The position numbers and the translations under genes were made by a program. A stretch of 64,000 nucleotides of DNA. It comes from Compostibacter hankyongensis (lineage in GTDB: Bacteria > Bacteroidota > Bacteroidia > Chitinophagales > Chitinophagaceae). Positions within the stretch are counted from its first letter, which is position 1; the number at the start of each line of letters is the position of its first letter. The notes under the pieces were generated by a model. It saw only the letters and a program-made list of their open reading frames with translations. It did not search any database and was not told where the DNA came from. Shown here piece by piece: positions 53,284 to 62,386 of this stretch. Where the stretch lies: assembly GCF_039541075.1 (NCBI RefSeq), contig NZ_BAABFN010000002.1:682001-746000 (forward strand), written 5' to 3'.

Positions 53284-54780
53284 ATGGCATTGAAAAACAT
53301 CAAGACGTTTGGACAGTTGAAGAAGCACGGCCATGCCACCCGGCCGGTCAAAGAAGAAATCCGGAACAATCTGATACAGCAGCTCGGCGCCGGGAAAACC
53401 CCTTTTCCCGGTATTTTCGGATATGAGGATACGGTGATCCCCGATGTGGAAAGAGCCTTGCTGTCGCGGCACAATATTCTGTTCCTCGGTCTGCGCGGGC
53501 AGGCCAAAACCCGCATGGCGCGCCAGCTGACCGATCTGCTGGACGAATATATACCCGTGGTGGCCGGTTCGGAGATCAACGACGATCCGTTTCACCCGGT
53601 TTCGCATTACGCCCGCGAGCTGCTGGCCGCGGAGGGAGACAATACCCCAATCGGCTGGATGCACCGCAGCGAACGCTATGGCGAAAAGCTGGCCACCCCC
53701 GACGTATCGGTGGCCGACCTGGTAGGCGATATCGATCCTATTAAAGCCGCCAACCTGCGGCTGAGCTTTGCCGATGAAAGGGCCCTGCATTACGGCATCA
53801 TTCCCCGCAGCAACCGGGGCATCTTTGTCATCAACGAGCTGCCCGACCTCCAGGCCCGCATTCAGGTGGCCCTGTTCAATATCCTGCAGGAGGGCGATAT
53901 CCAGATCCGCGGCTTCAAGCTGCGGATGCCGCTGGACATCCTTTTTGTATTCACGGCTAACCCCGAGGACTATACGAACCGCGGCTCCATCGTGACGCCT
54001 CTTAAGGACCGGATAGAAAGCCAGATCATCACGCACTACCCCGCCAATGTGGAAACGGCCTTGCGCATTACCGCGCAGGAATCGAATATAGACGCGGCCC
54101 AGTCTGCCCGGGTAAAGATAGCCGACCTGGTAAAACGGATCATCGAGCAGGTGGCCTTCGAAGCCCGGGAAAGCGAGTTTGTGGATAAACGAAGCGGGGT
54201 ATCCGCCCGTCTTTCCATCGCCGCCTACGAAAATGCCGTCAGCGCGGCGGAGCGGCGTACCCTGATCAACGGGGAAAAAGACACCCAGGTCAGGATCGGC
54301 GACCTGATCGGCATCATCCCCGCCATCACCGGTAAGATAGAGCTGGTATACGAAGGCGAACAGGAAGGTCCCCAGCAGGTGGCGCACAATCTGCTCGACA
54401 AGTCTATCCGCAGCACCTTTGTACATTACTTCCCCGATCCCGAGCTTTTTAAGAAAAAGAAGCAGACGAACGGACAGAACCCCTATAAATCGGTGATCAG
54501 CTGGTTCGAACAGGGCAACAAGCTGCCCCTCATACAGGATGCGCCGGATCGGGAGCAGGAAAAACTGCTGAACCGGGTACAGGGTCTGCGGGATCTTGTA
54601 AAAAAACATGTGCCGGGCGCCAACGCCCGCGAAACGGCCCTGCTGATGGAATTCGTCCTCTACGGCCTGGCGGCCCACTCCCTCATCAGCCGGAAAAACG
54701 CCGAGCAGCAGACCGAGTTCGGCGATCTGCTGGGCACCATGATGAACTTCAACCTGGGAGACGAAGAAGCGGAAATGTAA
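53284..54780 (+). CDS. AAA+ ATPase of the MoxR/Mg-chelatase-like group
   Basis: The 498-residue ATPase has a Walker A GLRGQAKT (69-76) and a Walker B-like FVINE (181-185), with Asn where Asp is usual; the sensor FVFTANPEDYTNRG follows. The surrounding sequence (NRGIFVINELPDLQARIQVA) is the signature of a Mg-chelatase-like branch that works with a vWA partner, here the gene just upstream. It differs from classical MoxR in length and in an added C-terminal alpha domain. It is the second gene of a two-gene operon. Confidence 0.87.
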   Translation: MALKNIKTFGQLKKHGHATRPVKEEIRNNLIQQLGAGKTPFPGIFGYEDTVIPDVERALLSRHNILFLGLRGQAKTRMARQLTDLLDEYIPVVAGSEINDDPFHPVSHYARELLAAEGDNTPIGWMHRSERYGEKLATPDVSVADLVGDIDPIKAANLRLSFADERALHYGIIPRSNRGIFVINELPDLQARIQVALFNILQEGDIQIRGFKLRMPLDILFVFTANPEDYTNRGSIVTPLKDRIESQIITHYPANVETALRITAQESNIDAAQSARVKIADLVKRIIEQVAFEARESEFVDKRSGVSARLSIAAYENAVSAAERRTLINGEKDTQVRIGDLIGIIPAITGKIELVYEGEQEGPQQVAHNLLDKSIRSTFVHYFPDPELFKKKKQTNGQNPYKSVISWFEQGNKLPLIQDAPDREQEKLLNRVQGLRDLVKKHVPGANARETALLMEFVLYGLAAHSLISRKNAEQQTEFGDLLGTMMNFNLGDEEAEM

Positions 54781-54811
54781 ACCCTCTTTCCTCAAACCAT
54801 AATCACGCACT

Positions 54812-55594
54812 ATGCAAAAAACCGCCCTGTTTTTGACATCCGCCTTGCTGCTGGCCGCCCTGCAAACCTTCGCCCAGGAACCGGCCAAATACCTTTCCAG
54901 CGAGCCGGCGGAAAACAAAAACATGAAACCCGAAGAAACCGAGTATTATACTCCCGTGCCTCCGGTCGTTACACCCGGAAAAGACTGCGGGGAAGCGCCC
55001 TCCGATGCCATCGTCCTGTTTGACGGTAAAAACCTGAATAACTGGGTCAGCTCCAAGGACGGCGGACCGGCCGGGTGGACCGTCAGCGACGGCGCGATGA
55101 CTACCAAAACCGGCACCGGGCCCATCCATACCAAACAATCTTTCGGGGACTGTCAGCTGCATGTGGAATGGCGAACGCCAAACCCACCGAAGGGCACCGG
55201 CCAGGACCGGGGCAACAGCGGCATCTTCCTGCAGAGCCAGTACGAGCTGCAGGTGCTGGACTCCTATCATGCCTCCACGTATGTGGACGGACAGGCCGGC
55301 AGCATCTATAAGGACTCCCCGCCCCTGGTAAATGCCTGCCGCCCGCCCGGCGTATGGCAGACCTACGATATTTTCTATACCGCTCCCCGGTTTAACGAGG
55401 ACGGCTCTGTGAAAAGCCCAGCCTATGAAACCGTGCTGCAAAACGGGGTGCTCATCCAGAACCACGTCGATATAAAAGGGCAGACCCTCTATGTCGGTAA
55501 GCATTTTTATAAAAAGCACGGCGACCTGCCGCTGGAGCTCCAGGACCATAATCATCCGGTAAGCTACCGGAATATCTGGATCCGGAAGCTGTAA
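54812..55594 (+). CDS. DUF1080 exported protein (3-keto-disaccharide hydrolase domain)
   Basis: The 260-residue protein has a signal peptide (LFLTSALLLAALQTFAQ) and the LamG-like DUF1080 pattern: DAIVLFDGKNLNNWVSSKDG near residue 64, then FGDCQLHVEWRTPNPP and GNSGIFLQSQYELQVLDSY, ending NHPVSYRNIWIRKL. DUF1080 proteins include 3-keto-glucoside hydrolases and many uncharacterised exported proteins. It follows the AAA+ gene by 31 bases and may share the transcript, but belongs functionally to another group. Confidence 0.9.
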   Translation: MQKTALFLTSALLLAALQTFAQEPAKYLSSEPAENKNMKPEETEYYTPVPPVVTPGKDCGEAPSDAIVLFDGKNLNNWVSSKDGGPAGWTVSDGAMTTKTGTGPIHTKQSFGDCQLHVEWRTPNPPKGTGQDRGNSGIFLQSQYELQVLDSYHASTYVDGQAGSIYKDSPPLVNACRPPGVWQTYDIFYTAPRFNEDGSVKSPAYETVLQNGVLIQNHVDIKGQTLYVGKHFYKKHGDLPLELQDHNHPVSYRNIWIRKL

Positions 55595-55625
55595 TATCAA
55601 AGACCCCTTCAGGAAAATTTCAGCT

Positions 55626-56435
55626 ATGATGATCTTTGAAGCCTGCACCGCCGCCTGCACTCCTCTCCTGTTACGGGTAGCTCCCGCGGGAGGACAGGGA
55701 TGGCTGCTGCCGGGACTGCTGCTGCTCTTCCTGCTCGCCCTTCTCTGGACGGGCTGGAAGCTCCGCAGCGCGGCGCGGCGCAACAGACAGATGAAAGAAG
55801 AGCTGCTGCATATGCAGTCGGAGCTGAACAATATCCAGCTGGATACCATCCGGTACAAGATGAACCCGCATCTTTTTAAAAATACCCTCAACGCCATCCA
55901 GTCCCACGCCTATCAGACCTATTACGCGCTGGACAAGCTGGCCGAGGTATTGGATTATATTTTGTATGAGAGCGACCGCCAGTATGTGACGCTGAAAGAC
56001 GAGCTGGACTTTGCGCTCAGCCTGATCGAAGTCAACCGTTTAAAGCTGAGCCCGCTTTTTGAGCTGAACATAAAAAAGAAGATCAATGAATCGGACCCGC
56101 TTTTTCTGCAGAAGCTGGTGGCCCCGATGATCAGCATCGACCTGATCGAAAATGCCTTCAAGCATGCCGACCTGCAAAGTCCCGATGCCTTTATCAGCAT
56201 CGTCTTTGAGCTGAAGGATAATAAGTTTGCCCTTACCGTATCCAACAAGATCAGCAGCCGGCCCGCCCTGAAAAAAAACAAGAGCGGCTTCGGACAGGAA
56301 AACTTCAAAAAAAGACTGGATATCCTGTACAGCGGCAACTACAAGCTGGAACAGTTTGCCGATAAGGACGTATATACCGCACACCTAAAAATAGACCTGC
56401 TTGCACACAAAACTAAAATGCTTGCTGCTGGATGA
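55626..56435 (+). CDS. LytS-type histidine kinase
   Basis: The 269-residue kinase has one membrane span (about 25-45) and no obvious sensor domain. It continues with a coiled coil (MKEELLHMQSELNNIQLDTI). The His_kinase family motif is YKMNPHLFKNTLNAIQSHA, with the phosphoacceptor His, and the ATPase part has LIENAFKHA. It should pair with the LytTR regulator whose start lies inside its last 35 bases. The small size suggests that the signal comes from another membrane protein. Confidence 0.9.
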   Translation: MMIFEACTAACTPLLLRVAPAGGQGWLLPGLLLLFLLALLWTGWKLRSAARRNRQMKEELLHMQSELNNIQLDTIRYKMNPHLFKNTLNAIQSHAYQTYYALDKLAEVLDYILYESDRQYVTLKDELDFALSLIEVNRLKLSPLFELNIKKKINESDPLFLQKLVAPMISIDLIENAFKHADLQSPDAFISIVFELKDNKFALTVSNKISSRPALKKNKSGFGQENFKKRLDILYSGNYKLEQFADKDVYTAHLKIDLLAHKTKMLAAG

Positions 56436-57120
56436 CGAGCTGCCGGGTCTTACCTACCTGAAGATGCTTTGCGAGCAGATGCCGGAGCTGGAGGTGGTAA
56501 AGGCGTTCAACGATCCGATGAAGCTGCTGAAGGAAAGCGCTGCGCTGGACTTCGACCTTTGCATACTGGATATAGAAATGCCCGGTATCAATGGCCTGGA
56601 GCTGGTGCGGCTGCTGAAGAACAAACCCGTTATTTTTGTCACCGCCTATAAGGAGTATGCCGCAGAGGCCTATGACCTCGAAGCCGTGGATTATATCCGC
56701 AAGCCCGTGCAGCAGGAGCGTCTGCAGAAAGCGGTGGAAAAGGCCGCGCACTACCTCAGGGCCGTTTTTCCGGAAAAGACCTTTCTGCAGGTCAACAGCG
56801 ACAGGGGAAAAACTGTCCTCTTCTTTGACCGTATCGCCTATATCACCGTTTCGGAAAACGACAAGCGGGACAAGAAGGTGTACCTTCGCAACGGTCAGGA
56901 CCTGCTGATCAAAAACCTCTCGCTGGAAAGGCTGCTCGAGCAGCTGCCTGCCGAACGGTTCTGCAGGATCAACAAACGCGACATCATCGCCCTGAAAACT
57001 TTATTGTACTTTTCGCACGACGAAGCAGTCATCCAGCTGAAGCAAAACCAGGATGAAGAAGTTCGCCTGCCCCTCGGCGACGCCTACAGAAGCCGTTTCC
57101 TCCGGTTGTTGCAAAAATAA
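56401..57120 (+). CDS. LytTR-type response regulator with TTG start
   Basis: The 239-residue regulator has a receiver (LLLDDELPGLTYLKMLCEQ; phosphoacceptor Asp in LCILDIEMPGINGLEL) and a C-terminal LytTR DNA-binding domain (RIAYITVSENDKRDKKVYLR, then RFCRINKRDIIALK). The start is TTG at 56401; no ATG in frame precedes the first strand of the receiver. It overlaps the kinase gene by 35 bases, so translation is probably coupled. Confidence 0.92.
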   Translation: MHTKLKCLLLDDELPGLTYLKMLCEQMPELEVVKAFNDPMKLLKESAALDFDLCILDIEMPGINGLELVRLLKNKPVIFVTAYKEYAAEAYDLEAVDYIRKPVQQERLQKAVEKAAHYLRAVFPEKTFLQVNSDRGKTVLFFDRIAYITVSENDKRDKKVYLRNGQDLLIKNLSLERLLEQLPAERFCRINKRDIIALKTLLYFSHDEAVIQLKQNQDEEVRLPLGDAYRSRFLRLLQK

Positions 57121-57141
57121 AGCGGGCGGCCAGCCGTTTTA

Positions 57142-59427
57142 ATGGTTTACAATCACCGGCCAATGCGGAGCAGAAAATTCAGGAATAGTTTGTTCTACGG
57201 CAGCAGCGCCCTCGTTTTTGTTCTGCTGACAGCCTGGTGGCTGCGGGGAGAACAAAGCTTACAGCCTGCTTCTCCGCAGCCGGACGCCCCTCCCTGGCTC
57301 CAGTTTGCCGGCTCCCTGCAAAGCAATATTGCGGCGCCGCTCTCCGTCCTGCTGCTGCAGCTGGTCATCATCATCGGAGCGGCCCGGATACTGGGCTATC
57401 TTTTTAAAAAGATCGGACAGCCGGCCGTTACCGGCGAAATCCTGGCCGGCATTCTGCTGGGGCCCTCGTTTCTCGGCGCCTGCTTTCCGGCCTTTTCGGG
57501 TTTTCTTTTCCCCGCTGCCTCGCTCGGCAATCTGCAGCTGCTCAGCCGCATCGGCCTCATCCTGTTCATGTTCATCATCGGCATGGAGCTGAACCTGAAA
57601 ATGCTGAAACGTCGTGCCGGCGATACCGCGATGATCAGCTACGCCGGCATCCTCTTATCCTTCGTCCTCGGGGTGGGACTGGCGCGATATCTCTATCCCC
57701 GTTTTGTTTACGGGGCCGTCTCCTTCCCCGCTCTGGCCCTGTTCCTGGGCATCTGCATGAGCGTCACGGCTTTTCCGGTGCTGGCCCGGATCGTGCAGGA
57801 GCGGGAGCTCAGCAGGACAAAAACAGGCAGCCTTGCGCTGGGCAGCGCCGCGGTCAGCAATATCGTTACCTGGTGCCTGTTGGCCATAATGATCGCTTTT
57901 ATAAAAGCCGGCTCTCTTTACGGTGCCGGATATACGATATTGCTGGCGGTGATCTATGTCACCGCTATGCTGAAGCTCATCCGTCCCTTTCTGAAAAGGT
58001 TGGGCGATATCTATTCCAACCGGGAAAACTTCGGCAAACCGGTGGTTGCCGTTTTCTTCCTGACGCTGGCGGGATCGGCCTATATTTCGGAGGCGATCGG
58101 CATCCATGTCCTGTTCGGCGCTTTTCTGGCGGGTGTGATCATGCCGGTAAATGTCAACTTCCGCCGGATCTTCATCGAAAAGATCGAAGATGTGGCGCTC
58201 GTGCTGCTGTTGCCGCTTTTTCTCCTTTATACGGGCTTACGCACCCATACCGGCATATTGGCGAGCGGTCTTGCATGGACCGCCCTCACCTGGATGCTGC
58301 TGACCGCTGTTGCCGGCAAGCTGCTGGGTACTGCGCTGGCCGCCCGGTTTACCGGACAGCGCTGGCGGGAAAGCTTTATGACGGGAACGCTGATGAATAC
58401 CCGCGGGCTCGTGGAACTGGTGGTGCTGAACATCGGGTACGATCTGGGCGTGCTGCCGCCTGCGCTGTTCACCCTGATGGTCATCATCACGCTGATCACT
58501 ACCCTCATGACCGCTCCCCTGCTGGCCCTCACCGGCCGGATCGGCAGACCCGGAAAAGCGCGCCCCATACCCAACGAGATCGAGGAACACCGCAAATACC
58601 GGATACTGATTGCCCTGGGTAACCCCGAAGGCGGGCGCAGTCTGCTACGGCTGGCACACGGCTTTACCCGGAAATCTCCCCATCATGCCGACATCACGGC
58701 CCTGCATCTTACCCCCGTCAATGATATCGGCCGGTTCAATACCGTTACCTACGAACGTCAGAGCTTTTCGCCCCTGCAGGCCGAGTCCGGCCGCCTGGGC
58801 ATAACGGTGAAGCTGCTGTTCAGACCCTCTCCGGATATCGACAGGTCCATACCCGAAGCTGCCAACAACGGCAACTACGATCTGCTGCTGATCGGCAGCG
58901 GACAGTCCATATACACCGGCTCCATGCTGGGCAAGATCCTGGGCATTACCTCCCATATCATCAACCCCGAACGCTGGCTGGACTCGATCACCGGCCGGGA
59001 GAAATTTTTTGAGAAGATCTTCGACGAACGGGTCCGGCAGATCATCCGCTATGCGCGCGTTCCGCTCGGCATATTCATCAACAAGGGATTCCGTGCTTCC
59101 AACTCGGTATTTATCCCCTTTTTTTCCGGCGAGGATCATTTCCTGCTGCAGTATGCCCAAAAGCTGATCCATAACAATGAGGCAAGGGTGATCATTCTCG
59201 ACGCCTCCGGCACCATCCGGCAGCACACGGCCATCAAGGAAACGATCCGGAGCATTGAGCAGACCGCACCCAATCATATTGCTTTTTATGAAGACAACGC
59301 CATTGAAAAGGAGCTGCTCAGCCGGCAGGACCTGATGCTGGTCAGCCTGGAAAGCTGGAGAAAGCTGATCGGCACCCAAAGCTTATGGCTCAGCCATATT
59401 CCGTCCGTACTGGTCATAAAACCTTAA
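57142..59427 (+). CDS. CPA2-family cation/proton antiporter with C-terminal soluble region
   Basis: The 761-residue protein has an N-terminal span (about 15-32) and then a Na/H-exchanger domain (about 70-470): ITGEIL-like QPAVTGEILAGILLGPSFLG, the core segment FLGICMSVTAFPVLARIVQE and GALVPDE-type helices. The C-terminal 280 residues form a Usp-like alpha/beta region (YRILIALGNPEGGRSLLRLA, later LLLIGSGQSIYTGSMLGKI). Cation specificity (K or Na) is open. An alternative ATG at 57163 is equally likely. Confidence 0.88.
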   Translation: MVYNHRPMRSRKFRNSLFYGSSALVFVLLTAWWLRGEQSLQPASPQPDAPPWLQFAGSLQSNIAAPLSVLLLQLVIIIGAARILGYLFKKIGQPAVTGEILAGILLGPSFLGACFPAFSGFLFPAASLGNLQLLSRIGLILFMFIIGMELNLKMLKRRAGDTAMISYAGILLSFVLGVGLARYLYPRFVYGAVSFPALALFLGICMSVTAFPVLARIVQERELSRTKTGSLALGSAAVSNIVTWCLLAIMIAFIKAGSLYGAGYTILLAVIYVTAMLKLIRPFLKRLGDIYSNRENFGKPVVAVFFLTLAGSAYISEAIGIHVLFGAFLAGVIMPVNVNFRRIFIEKIEDVALVLLLPLFLLYTGLRTHTGILASGLAWTALTWMLLTAVAGKLLGTALAARFTGQRWRESFMTGTLMNTRGLVELVVLNIGYDLGVLPPALFTLMVIITLITTLMTAPLLALTGRIGRPGKARPIPNEIEEHRKYRILIALGNPEGGRSLLRLAHGFTRKSPHHADITALHLTPVNDIGRFNTVTYERQSFSPLQAESGRLGITVKLLFRPSPDIDRSIPEAANNGNYDLLLIGSGQSIYTGSMLGKILGITSHIINPERWLDSITGREKFFEKIFDERVRQIIRYARVPLGIFINKGFRASNSVFIPFFSGEDHFLLQYAQKLIHNNEARVIILDASGTIRQHTAIKETIRSIEQTAPNHIAFYEDNAIEKELLSRQDLMLVSLESWRKLIGTQSLWLSHIPSVLVIKP

Positions 59428-59517
59428 ACGACAGATGGATTTATGCCAAAAATCCCTTACTTTTAATCGGAAAACAGGCATGATCCCTATGCCCTGTCCT
59501 CATAAAAAAACCAGACG

Positions 59518-60000
59518 ATGAAAAAAGCCCTGCATCTTATCTCCGCCGCCCTCGTTACCGCCGTCATCTTCAGCTCCTGCGCTACACAGATGGGCACCAC
59601 CGGCAATTCCGGCATCACTATGCGATCCCTTACCGGCAACTGGGTGATCTCGGATATCCGCTTCGAAGGCATACCCGACGGATCCAAAGTCACCCTGTTC
59701 GATGAAGCGGCGTACCCCTGTTTCAAAGGCAGCAGCTGGAACCTCAAGGTAAATGGCGACGGATCGTATACCCTGCAGGCCAATCCGGGTTGTAACGCCG
59801 TTACCCAGCAGATCATATGGTCGGTGGAAGGCGGCCAGTTCCAGTTCAAAAAAATGGAACAGGGCGTGAAGCCTAAAGACATTGCAACCGGTTACCGGGT
59901 AAACATCGCTTCGCTGGAAGGCAATATGATGACCTGGAAGGCTGCGGTAGACGTGGAGGGCCAGCAGGCTTCCATTATCTATACCCTGCAGCGCCAGTAA
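59518..60000 (+). CDS. Lipocalin-like lipoprotein
   Basis: The 160-residue lipoprotein has its lipobox at Cys21 (VIFSSC). Its beta-rich body shows the lipocalin_4 pattern: LTGNWVISDIRFEGIPDG, FKGSSWNLKVNGDGSYTLQA and IIWSVEGGQFQFKKM. It is likely a small ligand- or membrane-associated protein of the outer membrane or periplasm; the ligand is unknown. In Bacteroidota such genes often sit near OmpA-type genes, but none follows here. Confidence 0.85.
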   Translation: MKKALHLISAALVTAVIFSSCATQMGTTGNSGITMRSLTGNWVISDIRFEGIPDGSKVTLFDEAAYPCFKGSSWNLKVNGDGSYTLQANPGCNAVTQQIIWSVEGGQFQFKKMEQGVKPKDIATGYRVNIASLEGNMMTWKAAVDVEGQQASIIYTLQRQ

Positions 60001-60148
60001 CCTGCCGCTTACTTCCCCTGTTTTTTTCTTTCCCGGGCAACCTTTATGCCTTCAGTTCCGCTATTACTGATGCATTACGGATTATCATGCAGGAAACCGA
60101 GCATGGCAATCCACCAAAGGCGGATCGCACCGGATATGTTGATATGTT

Positions 60149-60163
60149 CCCGCCTAAGGCGGG
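60149..60163. other. Perfect stem-loop CCCGCC-TAA-GGCGGG
   Basis: A 6-bp stem with a 3-base loop lies in the gap between the lipocalin gene and the ECF sigma gene (60001-60205). No T tract follows, so an operator or attenuator is as likely as a terminator. Confidence 0.45.
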
Positions 60164-60205
60164 ATGATCATTAAAAACATATCTTAACAGATGAAAACTA
60201 AATGA

Positions 60206-60802
60206 GTGATACCTGCTGATCATAACCTGCGGATTATCCTGGAAGGGTGCAAGCGGGAGCAACGGGCGAGTCAGAAGGAGCTGTATAACCGGTTTTACGG
60301 GTATGGCATGAGCATTTGCATGCGGTATGCCCGGCATTATGAAGATGCCCTGGAAATCCTGAACGACGGCTTTCTGAAAGTATTCCGAGGCCTGCCCCGC
60401 TTCTCTTATCCTGAGGACGAAAACCGGCTGCCCAGTTCCCTGGTTACCTGGATCAGGAAGATCATGATCCATACCGCCATCGATTATTACCGCTCCGCCA
60501 GACACCATGCACAGGAACATGAATATGAGCTGCAGGAAGGCAAAGAGGCGGTGTATGAGCAGGGAGACCCGTTGAACCGTATGACCTATGCAGAGCTGAT
60601 CGGGGTGGTCCAGCAGCTGAGCCCGGCTTACCGGGCTGTGTTCAACCTTTTTGTTATCGACGGGTTTTCCCACGAGGAAGTCGCCGCCATACTGGGCATC
60701 TCGGTAGGAACCTCAAAGTCGAACCTGTCCAAGGCGAGACTTCATTTACGCCACCTGTTAAAAAATACGCATGAAGAAATCGCCGCCAAATATGAGCGAT
60801 GA
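60206..60802 (+). CDS. ECF sigma factor with GTG start
   Basis: The 198-residue sigma-70 family protein has region 2 (YGYGMSICMRYARHYEDALE, then GFLKVFRGLPRF) and region 4 with the HTH (SHEEVAAILGISVGTSKSNL). The start is GTG (60206); an ATG four bases upstream is out of frame and stops after five codons. Its last 32 bases overlap the next gene, which codes for a membrane-anchored protein whose short cytoplasmic head is the probable anti-sigma part. Confidence 0.92.
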   Translation: MIPADHNLRIILEGCKREQRASQKELYNRFYGYGMSICMRYARHYEDALEILNDGFLKVFRGLPRFSYPEDENRLPSSLVTWIRKIMIHTAIDYYRSARHHAQEHEYELQEGKEAVYEQGDPLNRMTYAELIGVVQQLSPAYRAVFNLFVIDGFSHEEVAAILGISVGTSKSNLSKARLHLRHLLKNTHEEIAAKYER

Positions 60803-62210
60803 GGAGTTGGACCGGTTATTCCGGGAAGCGGCAGCGCAGTATGAACCCCCTCCCGAACCGGATGCCTGGGACAGGTTTGCACAGCGTCTGGACAAGCCTC
60901 CCGGGAAGGAAAACAAAAACCGTTTCCTGAAATACGGATGGATAGCGCTGCTGCTGCTATTGTCCGTGGCCGTGCTGCTCTGGCAGATGCCGGGCCGGCA
61001 GCAGGAAAACAAAGTGGCTGCGGGACCGGACCTCCATAGCGCCGCCGGAAGTTCCGGGGAAGCCGGAGCATCCGCAACGACCGGAGGACTGCATCAGCCA
61101 AATGCCGACGGACAGCAAACAAATGCCGGAGAACAGCAAACGGGCGCCGGGGGACAGCAGACAGGCACCGGAAGGCAACAGCCGGATGCCGGGGGACAAG
61201 AGAGGATTGCCGAGGATGCCCCCGGAGATGTTGCAGGAGAAGCAGCCGGGAAGCCTGCCCGGGAGGCTTCCGGTCTCTCCGGAAGGACCGGGCTGCCCGG
61301 GTCCGGAGGATCAGACAATGCCGCAGCCGGCGTATCCGGTGCGCCGCTCCCCCGGTCCGGCAGGGCAAACCATACGGCATCCCAGGTTGCAGCGCAGCGT
61401 ACTCCGGATAACGCCGTTTCCCCGGCCGCGGATCAGGGCGTTGAAGGCCATGCCGCGCTCCCGGCCGCCGGAAAGAACACGGTTCCCGCCGCCGCGCAAG
61501 CTGCCGGAGATGCGGAAAGGGGACTTACCGGGGACACCGAAACGCCGGGGCAAAGGAAAAGCCTCCCCGACGCTTTATCAGAAGATAGCGGGGCTGTACA
61601 CGGCAACGCGAGAAAGAAAGCAGCAGGATATAAAGCGCCCAGATGGCAGATAGGATTGACCGCCGGCCCTGATATGGGCTTTATCCACGGCAAGAGCGGC
61701 CATGCCCCCGGCGTCAATGCGGGCCTGACCCTGCAGTACCGTTTCTCGCGGCGCTGGTCCGTGGAAACAGGTCTGCTGGCCGCCACCAAGATCTATTCCT
61801 CAAGGCCGGAAGATTATCACCCGCCTACGCTTCCGGGATATCCGCTCAGCAGCGTGGACGCCAACTGTACGGTCCTGGACCTGCCATTGAACATACAATA
61901 CGACTTCCTGCAGAAAAGCAACAGTCGTCTGTATGCCAGCGCCGGCCTTTCTTCATTCTGGATGAAAAAAGAAGATTATACCTATAACTATAAAACAGAC
62001 GGGATAACCCGGAGCCGGGAATGGAGCATCTATAACCAAAACCGGCACCTGTTTTCCATAGTCAACTTATCCATGGGATACGAATACCGCTGGAAGCGCC
62101 TTTCCTTACAGGCAGCGCCGTATGTAAAAATACCCATGGGCGGCATAGGATACGGAAAGGTGCGGCTGACCGGAACAGGTATTCTCGTCTCTTTAAAATA
62201 CGGATTTTAA
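60771..62210 (+). CDS. Anti-sigma-like head, one inner span and outer-membrane barrel in one protein
   Basis: The 479-residue protein joins three parts. Residues 1-50 form an acidic helical head (MSDEELDRLFREAAAQYEPP) that resembles Bacteroidota anti-sigma starts. A span lies at 54-72. A Gly/Ala/Gln/Pro-rich linker of about 215 residues is followed by a barrel-like domain (about 290-479, QIGLTAGPDMGFIHGKSGH, later SVETGLLAATKIYSS) of the porin/OMP_b-brl group ending in Phe. It overlaps the ECF sigma gene, so the two are a sigma/anti-sigma pair by position. The design could carry a signal from the outer membrane straight to the sigma factor. Confidence 0.75.
   Translation: MKKSPPNMSDEELDRLFREAAAQYEPPPEPDAWDRFAQRLDKPPGKENKNRFLKYGWIALLLLLSVAVLLWQMPGRQQENKVAAGPDLHSAAGSSGEAGASATTGGLHQPNADGQQTNAGEQQTGAGGQQTGTGRQQPDAGGQERIAEDAPGDVAGEAAGKPAREASGLSGRTGLPGSGGSDNAAAGVSGAPLPRSGRANHTASQVAAQRTPDNAVSPAADQGVEGHAALPAAGKNTVPAAAQAAGDAERGLTGDTETPGQRKSLPDALSEDSGAVHGNARKKAAGYKAPRWQIGLTAGPDMGFIHGKSGHAPGVNAGLTLQYRFSRRWSVETGLLAATKIYSSRPEDYHPPTLPGYPLSSVDANCTVLDLPLNIQYDFLQKSNSRLYASAGLSSFWMKKEDYTYNYKTDGITRSREWSIYNQNRHLFSIVNLSMGYEYRWKRLSLQAAPYVKIPMGGIGYGKVRLTGTGILVSLKYGF
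61101..61205 (+). repeat. 21-bp repeats coding for heptads like NAGEQQT
   Basis: Inside the linker, heptads NADGQQT, NAGEQQT, GAGGQQT, GTGRQQP and DAGGQER (residues 111-145) follow one another. The DNA units are similar but not identical, so the array is an expandable low-complexity tract. Confidence 0.7.
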
Positions 62211-62386
62211 ACGCCGCAAATCCTGCAGGGCGGCGTAAAAAGCCAAACAACCATTTATCAGACGCATTGCGTAATGTGCGGACTGTCACCCGCCGGTGAC
62301 GTCAGGAGGGACTGCTGTGCTCACGCCGGCAGACAGGCCGCCTGCGCGCTATTCAGTTATCATTTCACCCTTAAAAAAACAAAGCC

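Noticed and set aside
53269..54924. Minus-strand open frame opposite the AAA+ gene
   Set aside because: Shadow frame without recognisable domains.
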